In this document: piece after piece, positions 1 to 11,823 of the stretch | How positions within the stretch are numbered: the stretch's first letter is position 1 | Layout of the letters: each line of letters starts with the position of its first letter | Assembly: GCA_034008185.1 (NCBI GenBank) | Contig: CM067105.1 | Span: 806,001-870,000, forward strand | Length of the DNA stretch: 64,000 nt | DNA from: Gorsachius magnificus | Taxonomy: Eukaryota; Chordata; Aves; Pelecaniformes; Ardeidae | Direction of reading: 5' to 3' | Made by a program: the position numbers and the translations under genes | Notes under the pieces: generated by a model | Databases searched by the model: none | What the model was told of the DNA's origin: nothing | Seen by the model: the letters and a program-made list of their open reading frames with translations, nothing else

Positions 1-47
1 GCAAACACCACCGCTTCCTCTGGCTTTTGCTGAGTTTTTATTGCTGA

Positions 48-322
48 GCACAACATCCATTGTTATGGAGAGAGCCCTTTGGTCAGCTCAGGTCAGCTGT
101 CCCACTGTCTTCCCTCCCATTTCCTTGCCCCCTGCCAAGCCAACTGACTTTTGTGGGAGGTGTTTGGGGGAGAAAGCCTTGATGCTCTGCGAGCAGTGTT
201 CAGCAACGCCAGAACCCTGGTGTGGGATCAGCACTGGTTCAGCCACCAATGCAAAGCACAGCGATTAGCAGGGCTGCTACAAAGAAAGTTAACTCCGTCC
301 CAGCCAGGCCTGGTACAAGGAT
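48..322 (-). mobile_element. ERV LTR remnant (same LTR superfamily as 17023-17640)
   Basis: The order of short blocks matches the LTRs at 17023-17640 and 31240-31798: a 'gagca..ac/gatc' block, 'ctttggtcag', 'gtcagctgtcc', 'agcagtgttcagcaac', 'caaagcacagc', and finally 'aaagttaactccgtcccagcc' standing for 'aaaattaactctatcccagcc'. Orientation is minus, as in those copies. It is strongly diverged and has no clear terminal TG/CA, so it is an old relic. Confidence 0.55.
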
Positions 323-810
323 GCTTGGTCAGAGTAGGTGGGAGGATCTGGCCTGGGGGCAGGGACAGGAGGAAAGGACAAAACACAATGAGGACAAGAA
401 GCAGAAAGGGCAGAAAGGGAAATTTCTCATGAGTTTAAGGGGAGATCAAACCTACCATGATACTGGCTGCATGCTGGGTCAGGAGAAATCCCTGACCAGC
501 CTGATCTACCTGTCAAGTTCTCCCTGCATAGACCAGACCATGGTGCTGGAGGCCTCCAGAGGTGCCACCCAACCAACACCCAGTAGGGGCAAGGGGCTGG
601 GCACTCGAGGCAACAGAAGTGGAGGCTGCTGTGTGTTGAGGCCGTGCTGGCCTTTGTAACCTGCGGTTGTGCCTGTCCTCAGAATGGCACAGTGAAGGAG
701 CTCATCCTCAAAAGGAGGCTCTGCTCCATGGGCACCAGGAGTCCAACCAGCACAGGGATACCACAGAAAATTGCTCAGAATCACTGCAGGGCATTCTAAA
801 AGCACAGAAA
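323..810. other. no gene recognised
   Basis: Short open frames overlap on both strands here, but none resembles a known protein and no repeat family was recognised. Confidence 0.4.
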
Positions 811-1030
811 AATGAGGCTTGGAAGAGGCCTCTTGGAGACTCTCTAATCCAACTCCTTCCCGCTCAAGCGCAGTCATCTGGACGAGGTTGTCCAGGACTG
901 GCTCTAGACGACCTTTGAATACCTCCATGGAGGGAGATTCCACAATCTCTTTGGGCAAACACATCCAGTGATCGGGCACCCACCGTAAAGAGGTATTTTC
1001 TTACGTTCAGATGACAAGCAGAGGAGGAAG
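811..1030 (-). repeat. CR1 LINE 3' fragment
   Basis: The plus strand reads as the antisense of an avian CR1 3' UTR: 'ctctaatccaactccttcc', then 'gaggttgtccaggactggc', 'gaatacctccatggaggg', 'caatctctttgggcaa' and 'cgtaaagaggtattttcttacgttcag'. The LINE therefore lies on the minus strand. It is a 5'-truncated, diverged copy. Confidence 0.75.
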
Positions 1031-2100
1031 CCTGAGAGCAATGGGAAGGGCATACGTCCAGACAGTCTGCTGAAAAGATGTCCTTAGGCATGGCCATCTA
1101 ATCAGGAGAGCTGGAAACACCAGAATGACACGGGAGATGAAATAATAGACAGAGTAGTGGTAATACAAGTACAGGGGAGATCAATATTTCTTCCCTTTCA
1201 TTGGTTCACTTCCAGGAAATTCCTATTCTGACAGGGTGAGAAAACATTGTCATTTCTTAAAAGGACTCCAATGATCCTGGTGAAAATGTGCTTCTCTATT
1301 TATTTAAATGTTTTTAAAAAGAAATTTTGCACCTTTCCAGGCAGACATGAGTTGCCTGACCATGAACAGGCAGTGCCACTTTTAGGGGCCCCAGTGTCCC
1401 TGAGGTGCTGGCCTGGGATTGGCATCTATCACATAGGACCTGTGGGAGACGAGAGCACCTTGCAAGCTGCAGGTGGAGGCTGGGCAGGGGTTCCCAGGGC
1501 GTCTCTACTAGCATGACGTGTCTGCGTGCCTGCAGCTGAAGGCATTTGTGTCCTACAGCCCTTCCCAGTTCTGGAAAACACTTTCCTTTTTAAAAAGAGA
1601 AGTCAGAAATCCCACTAAAGACTGAAAAAAAGCTGAAAAGTGTGTTGACACCTTTTTTGCTTTGGATCTTTGTCTTCGGTTCTTCTAACTTTCATTTTCA
1701 CTGACATTAACTGACACCTGGCAGGCCTCTGGGCATGAAAACAAGATCATTTTGTGTGTTGCACAGAGGCCCATGCCCCAAAAACCTTCCCTGCCCAGGA
1801 CTCCTCAGTCTTTGCACAGAGTGAGTCACAATGAGGCATCGACCTCTTCACTGCTTTAGATGTTGGTTTCAGTGGTCACTGACAGCACAGGAGGATTCAT
1901 GTCCCATGACCGTCTGCTCTGTTCCACGTAGAAACAGGGCCCAGCTTCAGGGGACCCTAAGAGAACAGAGGCTGAAGAGACCTCAGGAAGACTGCAGCCC
2001 AACTCAGAAAAAACAGGGTCAGATCAAGTTGTGCAAGGTTTGTTTCAGTCTGAGTTTGAAAACCGCCAAGGACAAGACTGCACAAGCTCTCTGCATGGCT
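1031..2100. other. intergenic, nothing recognised
   Basis: Ordinary-quality sequence with no gene or repeat that I can name. Base quality appears to fall abruptly just after this stretch. Confidence 0.4.
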
Positions 2101-3334
2101 GAGCCCATGGGGAAAAAAGTTTTCCTTACATTCTGGCCGAACCTCTCCCCTTTCACCTTTCACCCACTGCCTTTTGTCCTCCCACCCAAAGGGCCCCCGG
2201 TGAAAGGGGGAATGGCTCTGTATTCTCCCTGTCCTCCTCTAAAGGGACTGTCAGGTGGGGTTTGGGGTGCGGGGCCCCCCCGCCTTTTCCCCTTTTCCCA
2301 AAAAAGGGTGGTCTCTTACAAAGCAATTGAAGCTCCCTTTTCTCCCGGCCCCTTGACCCTTTTTTTCCCGGCCCCCAACTGCGGTGGCCCCCCCTGGGAG
2401 TTTCCCTTTATAAAAATCCAGTGCCCCGTCCTGTACCAGCCGCCCTGCTGTCCCCACCCGGTCCCCCCTAGGGCCCCCCTGTGCAGGCACAGCTTTGGAA
2501 AGGTGTGTTCGGTTTTGAGGAACAGTTTCTCTTTTCCCCTGATGGGCCATGACACCCCCCTTTTTTGTTCATATCCCCCCTTTGGTTTTCTCCTACTTGA
2601 AAAAACGCTTCCCAAGGGCCCCCGGGAAACTAACCCCGCCCTATTGGCATCCCATGTGGGGTTTCAAAAAGACATCCCCCGCTTAGGGCTCTGCCGGGTC
2701 CCGGCAAGGAGAAGGTCAAAACCCAAACTGGCATTTTTCCCCCCGTGCAGGCCCCTGAGCCCCCCCGCAGCAGGAGGGAAATCCGGCCATTTCAGCAAAA
2801 AAATCAACCCCTAAAAAAAGGGGGAGAAGTGGCCAGTGGGTGGAAGTGGCCCCAAAAAGCCCAAAGGGCCCCCAGTGAAAGCTAAATCCCCGTCCCATCA
2901 CATGAAAAATCACCCCCTGCCCTCCTCCCCCCAGCCCATGGAAAAACAAACCCGCCCCAGCGGCCCAAAGGAGGTGTGGGGAAGGGGGAAAATTTTTCAG
3001 CCTTTTTCCTGTCTCCATCTTTAGAAAAAGGGGACAAACCTCCAAGTAAATGGCCCCTGCTCAAAAAACCCCCCCCTTTATTACAGGGGCTGTTTCGGGG
3101 GAAACCCAGCTGTTTCCCTTGGGGCCCCGACACATGTGCAAAAAAACCTCTGGGTCAGACAGACAGGGTTCATGCCCCCTGGGGAAATGGAAATGAAAGC
3201 AGGCATTCCTGGAGAAATAGAATTATCAAAAGGGTAAAAAAGCCCCCAAAAAACAGGAGGTTCCCCAGACACAATGGAAATAACTTTTTGAAGAGACATG
3301 GGCCAAACTTATTGCTTTCAGAAAACAAAACTGA

Positions 3335-4340
3335 TTGAATCAGCTTCTTGAGGCACGTTGGCTCCTGGTTTTCCCCATGGGGTTTAGATAAGAGGGGGGG
3401 TTCACTTTCTGGAGGCACCCCCTGAGTAGGGGGAACTGCCACCACCAGATCCCCGGGAATGGGGAAGGGGATGGGGGGGGGTTTTAGGTAGGAAATAATG
3501 GCCAAAAGGTGGTAAAAAAGGGGACCACGGCCAAAGGGGAGGGAGGCACGGGGGGAAAAAGGGTTTTTGTGCCGTCCCTGCGAGAGGGGATCCCCCCAGC
3601 ACAGCCCCCGTAGAAACTGGGACAAAAAGACAGACAAATGAAAACCAAAAAAACCCAAAAAAAAGAAAAAAAAACCAAGCACAAAAAAGCCCCAAAAATT
3701 TCCCGGAGGTTGAAGTGTGAGCAGGGGAGCTTGAGGGGTCTTTGGGGGTCTCAAAAGAAGAAAATTTGGGCCACAGCATTTCCCTTACACGAGGTATGGA
3801 AAAAAATTTCTGGCAGTGTGCGGACCCGCATTGGGGGAACCCACTGCCCAGGGGAGCTGCTGCCCTTTTGGGGCACAAGTCTTTTTGCCCAGCAGGGGGC
3901 CCCCTAGTTTAAAATTTGGGGGTTTTTCAGGTGGCAATGTAGCGGGTTTTAGGCCCTGAAAATTTTTGAGAATATAATATTCTGCCGGGGTAACAAAAAA
4001 ATAAACAGAAATAAACCCGGGGAAAAACATCCTGAGTGGGAAAAAGGCCCCGGTGTCCCAAAAAAGGGAAAAAATTTGGGCCAAAGGATTTGGGGAAAAG
4101 AGGGTTTAATGGATCCCAGGTCAAGGGAAAGGGAGAGGTTGGGAGGGAAGGAAATACATGGGGTGTTTAAAGGGGGGGTTTGGCGAAGGGGGTTGGCGGT
4201 GATGATGGGGGTGTTTTCCCCGGAGGGGGAGGGCCCGGTAGTGCCCCGGGAAAGGCCAGAAAAATGCAAGAGCTGGGAGCTCCCTTTTTGGTCTGCGAAT
4301 GCCCCCAGGGGGAACTTAAAGATGGAACTGCTGTTGGGGC
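3335..4340 (-). pseudogene. olfactory receptor, OR14-like, unreadable copy in noisy sequence
   Basis: This is collinear with the intact-length OR at 55164-56087. The plus strand begins with the C-terminal end (a match to the 'gaatcagcttcttgag' block), continues through the 'gggttcact..ctggaggcacc' block, and ends near the expected start ('gatggaactgctgttgg'). One minus frame still shows a piece like 'NLSLSLDLGSI', the family's TM2 end. Frames are broken every few tens of bases, as everywhere in 2100-8755, so I cannot tell whether the underlying gene is intact. It could be a separate paralogue or a duplicate assembly of unit C. Confidence 0.6.
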
Positions 4341-4654
4341 TTTTTTTTCCTCTCGCAATGGGGCACTTTTATAGGAGGGAAAAAAAACCCGTGACAAGTT
4401 AGGGGAGGGCTTTTTTTTGAGGAAAATCAAACTTTTTTCCCAGGGAAAATTTACCCCTTTTTTACTTGCCCCGCCATCCCTTTTGCAGGGGCACCCCTTC
4501 CCTTAGCCCCTGAGACTCGTATCTCCACCCCCTCTGCAACCCCAAAATCTGAAGGGGTTTTACTTACCTTTTCATGTAGGCTGTGGGATGTCCCGCCCTT
4601 TTGGAGAAGGGCCCCCTAGGATCTGCAGATTTCAATGCCCCTTCAGCCCCAGAA

Positions 4655-5130
4655 ATTATGTTCTCCATGAGCTCTCAAACATCCTTAAACCCCCAAAATC
4701 CCTTTTGCCTCTCTCTGCCTCGCTGTCTCCCCCCCGTGCCTGCAGGCAGTGCCCCCCAGCCTGCTGCGCTTTTTCAAGGGAGCTGTCCTGAGAAGAGTGT
4801 CTCTCGGGGAGGGGTGCCCCCTTGCCATGATGAGTTCCCTCCATCCCCGGAGGGCCCCGCCCCGCTCTGCTCCCTTGGGCCCCCCTCCCCAAATTTCCCC
4901 CGGGGGTCCCAAAAGGGGAAAACCCGCTGTGGGCACCCGGGCTTGAAAGGGATCCCCGATGTTCCCTCCCTAAACTTGGGGGAAAGAAACTTTTTTCCCA
5001 GCACCCGTTTAATTTTTTCCGGGGAAAAAATAGATTTTGGGGATAGGGTTTACCTTTTCCCTTTTCCCCCTCATTTTTGCAGCACAACCAGACAGTTACA
5101 AAAGAAAGAAAACCCCCTTTTACCCTTGTG
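4655..5130. repeat. OR-unit module D, noisy copy
   Basis: Contains the 'gtgcctgcaggcagtgcc', 'ctgcgctttttcaaggg', 'gccatgatgagttccctccat' and 'gatgttccctccct' blocks in the same order as modules at 29930-30420, 43360-43800 and 58200-58640. The spacing from the OR copy is only about 0.3 kb, against 2-2.3 kb in the clean units. Either this unit is shorter or the noisy fill is collapsed. Confidence 0.6.
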
Positions 5131-8100
5131 AGGGAAAAGGGAAACAGATGGTCCTTTTTAAGGGCATCTCCCCCCCCCGTTGGGGCTTTGTATTCCCCGG
5201 GCTAGAAGAGGACAGCAGGGAATTTTTTTATTTAGGGGCAACTAAACCCCTTTCCCCATTTTCCCTTTTGTCCCAAACAACCTAACGAGGGGTCAGGTGA
5301 CCAAAAAGCCGCTCAGTCCCCTCTTTCCTCTTCTCCTTTAGCTCTATTTTCCCCGATCTCCATCAACCCGTGATGGGAGTTGGGCTCACGGGGGCCCCCC
5401 CCCACAATAACTAAACTAAATTCCCGGCAGCCCCTTTTCAATGGTCACACACGGGGGCCCGTAGAGCTCCCCCTGAGGGTGGGTTTGGGACTCTCCGGTC
5501 CGTTGCCTTTTGGCTGGCCGGACACCCCTTCCCTGGGCCCCGAGGCAGACCAAACCCCGGCGTGCTGCAGGCACTTCCAAAGGGCCTTTTTCGCAAGCCC
5601 AAAAGGACATTTTCCCGAGATTTGGTTTCTGTTGGCCCCGGACTGAATCCCACCACTGCGTGAGGCCAGCAAAAGGACCCAAGTGCCCCCTGACCCCCGC
5701 CCCGAAACAGTTTTTGGGAAAAGGAAAAACCCATCCCACTGGGGTCTCCCCGTCATTTGGGCCCCAAAACCCCCCCAAAACAGTGTTGGTTTTCTTTCAG
5801 GGGTCCTTTGTCAGCCCTTTTTTGGTGGCCCCCCCCAATCAAAGGGGGGGTTCCTAATGGTTTTTTACAGTGGGTTTCCCGGATTCCCCCATCCAAAGGC
5901 CCCCCCCCTTGGAAAATTTTCCCCCCCCGCCCCCCACCCCCTTTTCCCCCCCCGGAGTTTTAGCCCTTACCCCATTTAAGGGGGCTCAGGGGGCCCGGCA
6001 CCCGAGACCAAATCTAGGCAGCAAAAGCCTACTTTCCCGCCTTTGGGGCCCCCAGCCCAGTTTTGCTTTTTTTTGGCCTTGGGTTTTGCTGTCTTTGTGG
6101 GTTCCTCATTTTAAATTTTTTTCATTTGCCCCTGTGCCACCCCCTCCCCGCATGTCCCCTACTCTCAAGGAACCCGCATTTTTCAAAAAATGGGGGACTT
6201 GGCCCCTTGGGGACCAGGTTTGCCTGGGGACAAAAACCCGAGCTTGGGCTTGGTGCCCCCAAACTGAGGTGCTGAGCCCAAAAAAAGGGACCAATGGCCT
6301 AGCCCGGGGGCCAGACAGGGGTGGGAAAGGGGGTTCCCCTGTTTTCCATATTTGGGGCCATCCCCCCCTTTCAAGGAAAGGGTGGGGAGGTGGGCTTGTT
6401 TACCCGGGGAGAAAAAAGGCTGAGAGGGGATTCATTTTAACATGCACCCAAAAATCTAAAGGGGGGATTTTTCACAAGGGGTGGAAAACCAAAAATCTTT
6501 CCCCCGTGGTTTCCCCGGACAGGAAAAAGGGGCAATGGGCCAAAAAAAGGAAGCAGAAAGGTTCCAGGTGAATATGTGGAAGAAAACCCCCTTCCCTTTT
6601 AGGGTTGGGAAAAGCACTGGAAAAAGGCTCCCGCCCCCGGGGGGTTTTGGAGTCTCTTCTCTGGGAATTTTAAAACCCCCCCTGGATGAAAATCCTGTGC
6701 AAAAAATTTCTCTAGGGAACCTGCTTTAGCCCCCAAGGGGTTTGGGTAGTTTATTCCCCCCGGGGCCCTTTCCCAAACCCTTTCCATTCTGGGATTTGGG
6801 GATTCTGTGACAAAGTTGCCTATATTCCCGTATGGTTGGGGCTGCTGTGCCCCTCAGTACAGCCCCTAGTCCATCTCGCCACCCAGGTGGAGGGAAAATA
6901 ATTAAGAGAAAAAGGGCAATCAATCCCTCCGGGATATCATTGTTAGGGGGCTGTGCTCCCTGAAAAAGGAAAAAAAAAATTCCCCTAAGGCAAGGGAAAT
7001 TTCTGCCCCATGCCTATAGGAAGGGATAAAAATAAAAAGGGGCCCCCTGAGACCCCCAGAGGGCCCCCCAGAAGCCCCCCTTTAAGTTTCAAGGAAAACA
7101 TGGGGTAACGACCATGTAAAAATTTGGGCAAATAGTTCTGGAAATATTATGAATATGTATGGGTTATTTGGGAAATTTTTTGTAAATTTATGTAGTCGAA
7201 TAATTTTAAAAATTTTCGTTATGTAATGTGCCCCGGGGGTGTACGCCCTTTTGGGGGAGCCAAAAACCCCCCTTTCATCCGGGGCCCTTTAACAAAAAAC
7301 CCTGCCTTTTTAAAACTACATCGGGTTAGGGGGGTTTATTCCCAAAATTTTGGTTTTACAGCTTTGGTGACCCGAGGGGGCTCTGCTTGTGAATTCAAAA
7401 AAGATTGCGGGGTCCGGGACCTCCAGCCAGCCCCCCAAAGGGGTTTTATTCCGGAAAAGAACATCTGAACCCCTGGGCTGAAGGGGAAAAAGGGGCAAGT
7501 CCCTTTGGACAGGTAATAAAGGCCAAATTTTTTTAAGGGGGGAATGGAGGGGTTGGAATCCCCCCCTTGGAAATTTTGGGTTCAAAAAATCCCCCCCGTC
7601 TGGGTTATAAGATTTCAGCCCAAAAACTACAAAAGAGTTTTGGGTGCTGTGAGGTACCTCTTCCCGGGGTTTGAGTCCCCATGGTAAAGCCTTTCCTGTC
7701 AGATGAGGCAATAAACCCCCACCGGGTTGGGCTAGGGTCCCGGCAAGGATTTGTGGTTAGAAATCCCTGGTTTAAAGGATAGGGGTTGGAAGTCCCCAAA
7801 AATTTTTGGTTTAAATTTTTAGTGGGTAATGGAACATCCCAAAGTATGGGGGGAAAAACCATGGGTCAACCCCATTGAGGTTTTATTTTTTAGTCCCTTG
7901 GGAAAAAATATTTGGGAAAGGGATCCTTTAATGCGGGGAAACCCGTTAAATTTAATATTGTAACCCTTTTGGGGGTCCAAATTTTTATCTAGATGAAGGG
8001 GGAAAAAAAAAAGGCCAAGGAGTGGAACAATGCCCATTTAAACCCCCCTTTTGAAAATTAAAGTTATATTCGTAAAAAGGGAAGGGAAAAGGGGGAATTA

Positions 8101-8755
8101 TCAAGTTTTGGGTTTTTTTTTGGGGTTTTTTATAGGGAAAAAAAAATCCAGAACCCCCGCAGCGGGGGCCCAAAGTGGGGTGCTCCCACAAGATTTTATG
8201 GTTTTTGGGTTTGGAAAAGGGCAGAAAAAAATTTGGTTTAAAAAATTTTAAGCGATGCTGTTTGGCCTGTTTTTTTGGCAAATGATGTTTAAAACGCCCG
8301 ATCAGAAAGGGGGATGATTTTGGGAAAAAATAAAGGTACCTCCTCACCAGGCGTGGGGGCTGACCCGGATTTAAGCATTGATAGCAGGGGGTGGGAACAA
8401 ATTTTTTTGGGAATGAGTTGATGGGGTAGCAGAGGGGTTTAGTCCCATTGCAGGGAGGAGGGTGGGAAAACAAGGGGATGCAGGGACAAGTTTGCAAGCT
8501 CCTTTCAAAAAAGCCCGTAGGAAAAAGATTTGGGGGTTTTGGGTAGCAGTAAAGGTTTCCCTTTTTTGTAAAAGATTTAAGGGCCCCTGGAAAGAGGGGC
8601 GCAAAGGGAAATTTTTAAAGAGGGGTCCCAAAAAAATGGGGAAAAGTTGTCGAAAACATAATTTGGGCTTGGGAAACCTGATTGAAGGGATTTACGGGTT
8701 TACTGGATACATGTTGGGGGGATGCTGGAAAAGGGAAAAAGGCTTTGAACACTGC

Positions 8756-9255
8756 NNNNNNNNNNNNNNNNNNNNNNNNNNNNNNNNNNNNNNNNNNNNN
8801 NNNNNNNNNNNNNNNNNNNNNNNNNNNNNNNNNNNNNNNNNNNNNNNNNNNNNNNNNNNNNNNNNNNNNNNNNNNNNNNNNNNNNNNNNNNNNNNNNNNN
8901 NNNNNNNNNNNNNNNNNNNNNNNNNNNNNNNNNNNNNNNNNNNNNNNNNNNNNNNNNNNNNNNNNNNNNNNNNNNNNNNNNNNNNNNNNNNNNNNNNNNN
9001 NNNNNNNNNNNNNNNNNNNNNNNNNNNNNNNNNNNNNNNNNNNNNNNNNNNNNNNNNNNNNNNNNNNNNNNNNNNNNNNNNNNNNNNNNNNNNNNNNNNN
9101 NNNNNNNNNNNNNNNNNNNNNNNNNNNNNNNNNNNNNNNNNNNNNNNNNNNNNNNNNNNNNNNNNNNNNNNNNNNNNNNNNNNNNNNNNNNNNNNNNNNN
9201 NNNNNNNNNNNNNNNNNNNNNNNNNNNNNNNNNNNNNNNNNNNNNNNNNNNNNNN
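8756..9255. other. assembly gap, 500 N
   Basis: Exactly 500 unknown bases, the usual fixed-length placeholder, so the true distance is unknown. It closes the low-quality stretch; sequence quality is normal again from 9256. Confidence 0.99.
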
Positions 9256-10434
9256 TTCGGATCCTGCTGACTACGCCAATTTGTCGGATTTACACACCTG
9301 GATTTAGGACACTTGTGTTGGAAAAATTCACAGGGAGACTGACGGTGGAAGGGATGAGGAGGACCCTCACACTGAGCCACCAGGGCCCGAGCAGACCCCC
9401 TTGTTTTCCAAACTCCTTTTCAGAGAGAAGTCTCAGTGCGGCCACACCTGATATTAGTCCCAGGCTTGATCTCCAGTTCAGTTCAATACTCACATCAAAG
9501 GTCATGGTGTTTCTCAAGGGGCAAGGGTTGAGCCTCACAGAGGGAAGGCTTTCAGGCAAGGCTCCACTGTCAGTCTTTGGCAATGGACCTCTGATTTTAG
9601 CAAACTGAAGTGTCTGCTGGCTCCGAGAGGTGTCGCACTCGGAAGGAGATGCTGGTCGCAGCCCGCTGTGGTCCCGGAGAGCTGAAAGGGCCTCCTTAGG
9701 ACCCCTCATTTACACACTCGTGAGATGATTGGCTTTAGTCATCAGTAAATTTCCAGTCTGCACCACAATCCGGGCCATGTATGAGTTTGGAGTGCGGACA
9801 GTGGCACCCAATCGTCCGCCTCTTTAGACCACGGCCAAGACCGGAGATGAGTTTCTGAAATGGTTAAGGGGTCCAGGAGAAAAGAGAAGTGGGGGGTGTG
9901 GAGGGGTGGGGGGGTGTGTGTTCACTACCACAAGCCCTACCCATTCCCTGAGAGCCTTGATGCTACCCAACACAAGCACGGCCAAGGGAATGGGCCTGGA
10001 AGAGTCAGTGAAGGCGGGTGTGGGTGCATGCTGCCTTCCTGGACCCTCTGGACCCATTGCGACCTCAGATGGAGGTGGCCACCCACTGGATATAAGCGTG
10101 TGAGTGATGGGAGGAAAATAAGCTCAGGAGGAGTCCCTGAGTGAAGAGCAAAGATGGGACATCCAGAAGCCGCCGTCCCTGGCATGGCTCCTGGGGGGTC
10201 CTGATCAAGGCCCGGGCTGTGGCTGGTGTGAGGCCAGTAGAGGCCCCCCAAGTGCCCTGGCACTGGGGCTTCTGGGAGCCAGATTGCTTGGGAATGAGGC
10301 CCAAACCTGGTGGTCGACTCCATCCAAGGCTGAACGCTACCCTATCACCAGCTGCCCCTGGGAGGAGAGCTGTAGTTTCGGCAGGTGCCCTCTGAGCCCC
10401 GTCATCCAAGGAGCTTTCTACCCCTCAAGTTGCA
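9256..10434. other. intergenic, with a short dispersed-element fragment
   Basis: No gene recognised. Around 9390-9480 a block ('ccccttgttttccaaactcc' onward) resembles 60600-60660 and, inverted, 36840-36900, so a diverged piece of that dispersed element is present. Confidence 0.35.
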
Positions 10435-10740
10435 CACCCCTCCAGCCCACAATGTTCCATCCTGGGGACAAGAGCATTGTGGGAGACTTGAGAGCCTTGC
10501 CAAAGTCAAGGTCAAGGACTCCTGGCGCTCTTGCCTTGCCCAGAAGGCTAAGCAGCTCTTCCCCGATGGCAATCAGGTTGGCGAGGCATGCCTCATGCTT
10601 GGCAAATCCACGCTGACTGTCCCAAGCCAGCTTCTCATTCGCACGGTGCCCAGAAATGGGTTTCAGGAGGTCTCCTTAGGTGAGGAGTACTACCAGAGAC
10701 TGGAGGAAGTGAGGCTGACTGGCTGACTTGCTCCAGACAG
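10435..10740 (-). repeat. CR1 LINE ORF2 (reverse transcriptase) fragment
   Basis: Read on the minus strand, this matches the CR1 ORF2 region around the reverse transcriptase start: a 'gacagtcagcgtggatttgcc' block, then 'caacctgattgcc', then 'cttgaccttgactttggcaagg'. These correspond to the segment leading to the LDF-x-KAFD motif of CR1 RT. Frames are broken, so this is a dead fragment. Confidence 0.65.
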
Positions 10741-11199
10741 ACCTTCCGGCCATGTCTGATGATGGGTACAACACCTCTCTTTCCCTGGTCACCTAGGGCC
10801 TCTCCCGGTCTCTGTGACCTTCCAAAGCTGATAGGGAGCAGCCTTGCGAGGCCGTCAGTCCCTTCTCTCAGCAGCACAGCCTTCGGCCCTGCACGCCCAT
10901 GCACTTCTACAGGCCAGGTTCTCGCCTGCCATCCCTGACTCCAGCCTCCTCCACTGCTGAACCCCATCACACGTCACCGAGGCCTGGGAGACCTTGCTGC
11001 TGGCGGCTGAGGGACAGAAGGCATTGGGTGCTGTACGGGGACATGGAGAATGTTTCTTCTTGGCATGAGCTTGCTGAAGGCCTCGCAGAAATGGGGATGA
11101 CGATGAAAGGGAGGAAGACGAGCACAGGCCGTGAGAGGAAACAGACCTCCCTGTCTCGTTTACTGATGAGCCATCAAGGAATGACAGGCGCTGCTCCTC
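10741..11199. other. intergenic; 3' flank of the provirus
   Basis: Unique-looking sequence with no gene recognised. On the minus strand this is what follows the 3' LTR of the provirus. It shows no continuation of the scavenger-receptor exons found on the other side, and no target-site duplicate of the 17641 flank. Confidence 0.4.
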
Positions 11200-11425
11200 T
11201 GTCGTGGTTTAACCCGGCTGGCAACTAAGCACCACGCAGCCGCTCGCTCACTCCCCCCCCTCCCTCAGTGGGATGGGGGAGAGAATCGGGAAGGGGAAAA
11301 AAGGTTAGAGCCGAGGGCTGAGATAAAGACAGTTTAATAAGATTCTTCTAGTACTAAATCCAAAGCACAGCACTATGCTAGCTTCTGTGAAGAAAATTAA
11401 CTCTATCCCAGCCGAAACCAGGACA
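11200..11425 (-). repeat. 3' LTR of ERV1, internally deleted
   Basis: It starts 'tgtcgtggtttaaccc' and ends 'gaaaccaggaca' on the plus strand, the same termini as the 5' LTR, but spans only 226 bp against 618 bp. The missing part lies between 'acagtttaataaga' and 'ttcttctag', and includes the microsatellite and the GC-rich region with the likely promoter. The ATTAAA-type polyadenylation signal (tttaat on the plus strand) remains. Confidence 0.9.
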
Positions 11426-11439
11426 TTCCACCCCTTATT
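11426..11439 (-). promoter_or_regulatory. polypurine tract of ERV1
   Basis: Immediately upstream of the 3' LTR, the minus strand reads aataaggggtggaa, a purine run at the position where plus-strand DNA priming occurs in retroviruses. The older relative has an equivalent pyrimidine run at 31800-31815 on the plus strand. Confidence 0.75.
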
Positions 11440-11823
11440 CTATACCATTTACGTCATGCTTAGGTCCTTACAATACATTCCAATTAATCACCACCATTTT
11501 CTCATCTTTTTGGTACATACACAGATATCATTCTCTTAGTCTATGGACCATCCCTCTGAAATGTCCATTGGGTTCATTTAGTCCACAGTTTTGGGCTCCA
11601 TCTGTCGTAACAGTCTTTCAGGGCAGGAGAGATGGGGTCTGGTGTTGGGTTGTTGCTTGCTGAAGTCAGTTCTGGTTCCATCCGCTGTACTTCCTTAGTT
11701 TCTTCAAAATTCATTCTTCTTAATCTGGGTGATCCTTACTGTTATACCATTGATATGACATACAGCAATAGTAAAAATGATGACATACTGTATTATACAG
11801 CAACTAACACCATACAATTCAGT
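11440..11823 (-). other. ERV1 3' untranslated region, no env
   Basis: About 380 bp between the integrase stop and the polypurine tract. There is no room for an envelope gene and no signal peptide or transmembrane frame. The same stretch is recognisable at 31816-32210 in ERV2, so lack of env is a shared property of the family, not a deletion in one copy. Confidence 0.7.

Larger units (their letters stand above)
2101..8755. other. low-quality sequence: noisy copy of an OR unit
   Basis: From about 2100 the text changes character. Isolated bases are replaced by copies of their neighbours, giving dense runs such as ccccccc, ggggggg and aaaaaa in every context, until the N gap at 8756. Much of it still aligns by eye to 54.2-56.1 kb: 2483-2540 with 54361-54410, and 3090-3290 with 54900-55090. 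Its second module, 4690-5130, matches 30000-30420. This is best read as uncorrected gap-fill or low-coverage consensus, not as divergence. Protein-level reading here is unreliable. I see no recognisable gene in 5300-8755. Confidence 0.75.

Noticed and set aside
1831..2814. A 327-codon plus-strand ORF
   Set aside because: It spans the border of the low-quality stretch, has Pro/Gly/Phe/Lys composition from homopolymer runs and resembles no family.
5870..6571. A 233-codon plus-strand ORF in noisy sequence
   Set aside because: Built from runs of C, T and A in unreliable bases; no domain and no counterpart in the clean unit.
8462..9608. Apparent long ORFs across the N block
   Set aside because: They consist mostly of unknown residues from the 500-N gap; the same holds for frames over 59256-59755.
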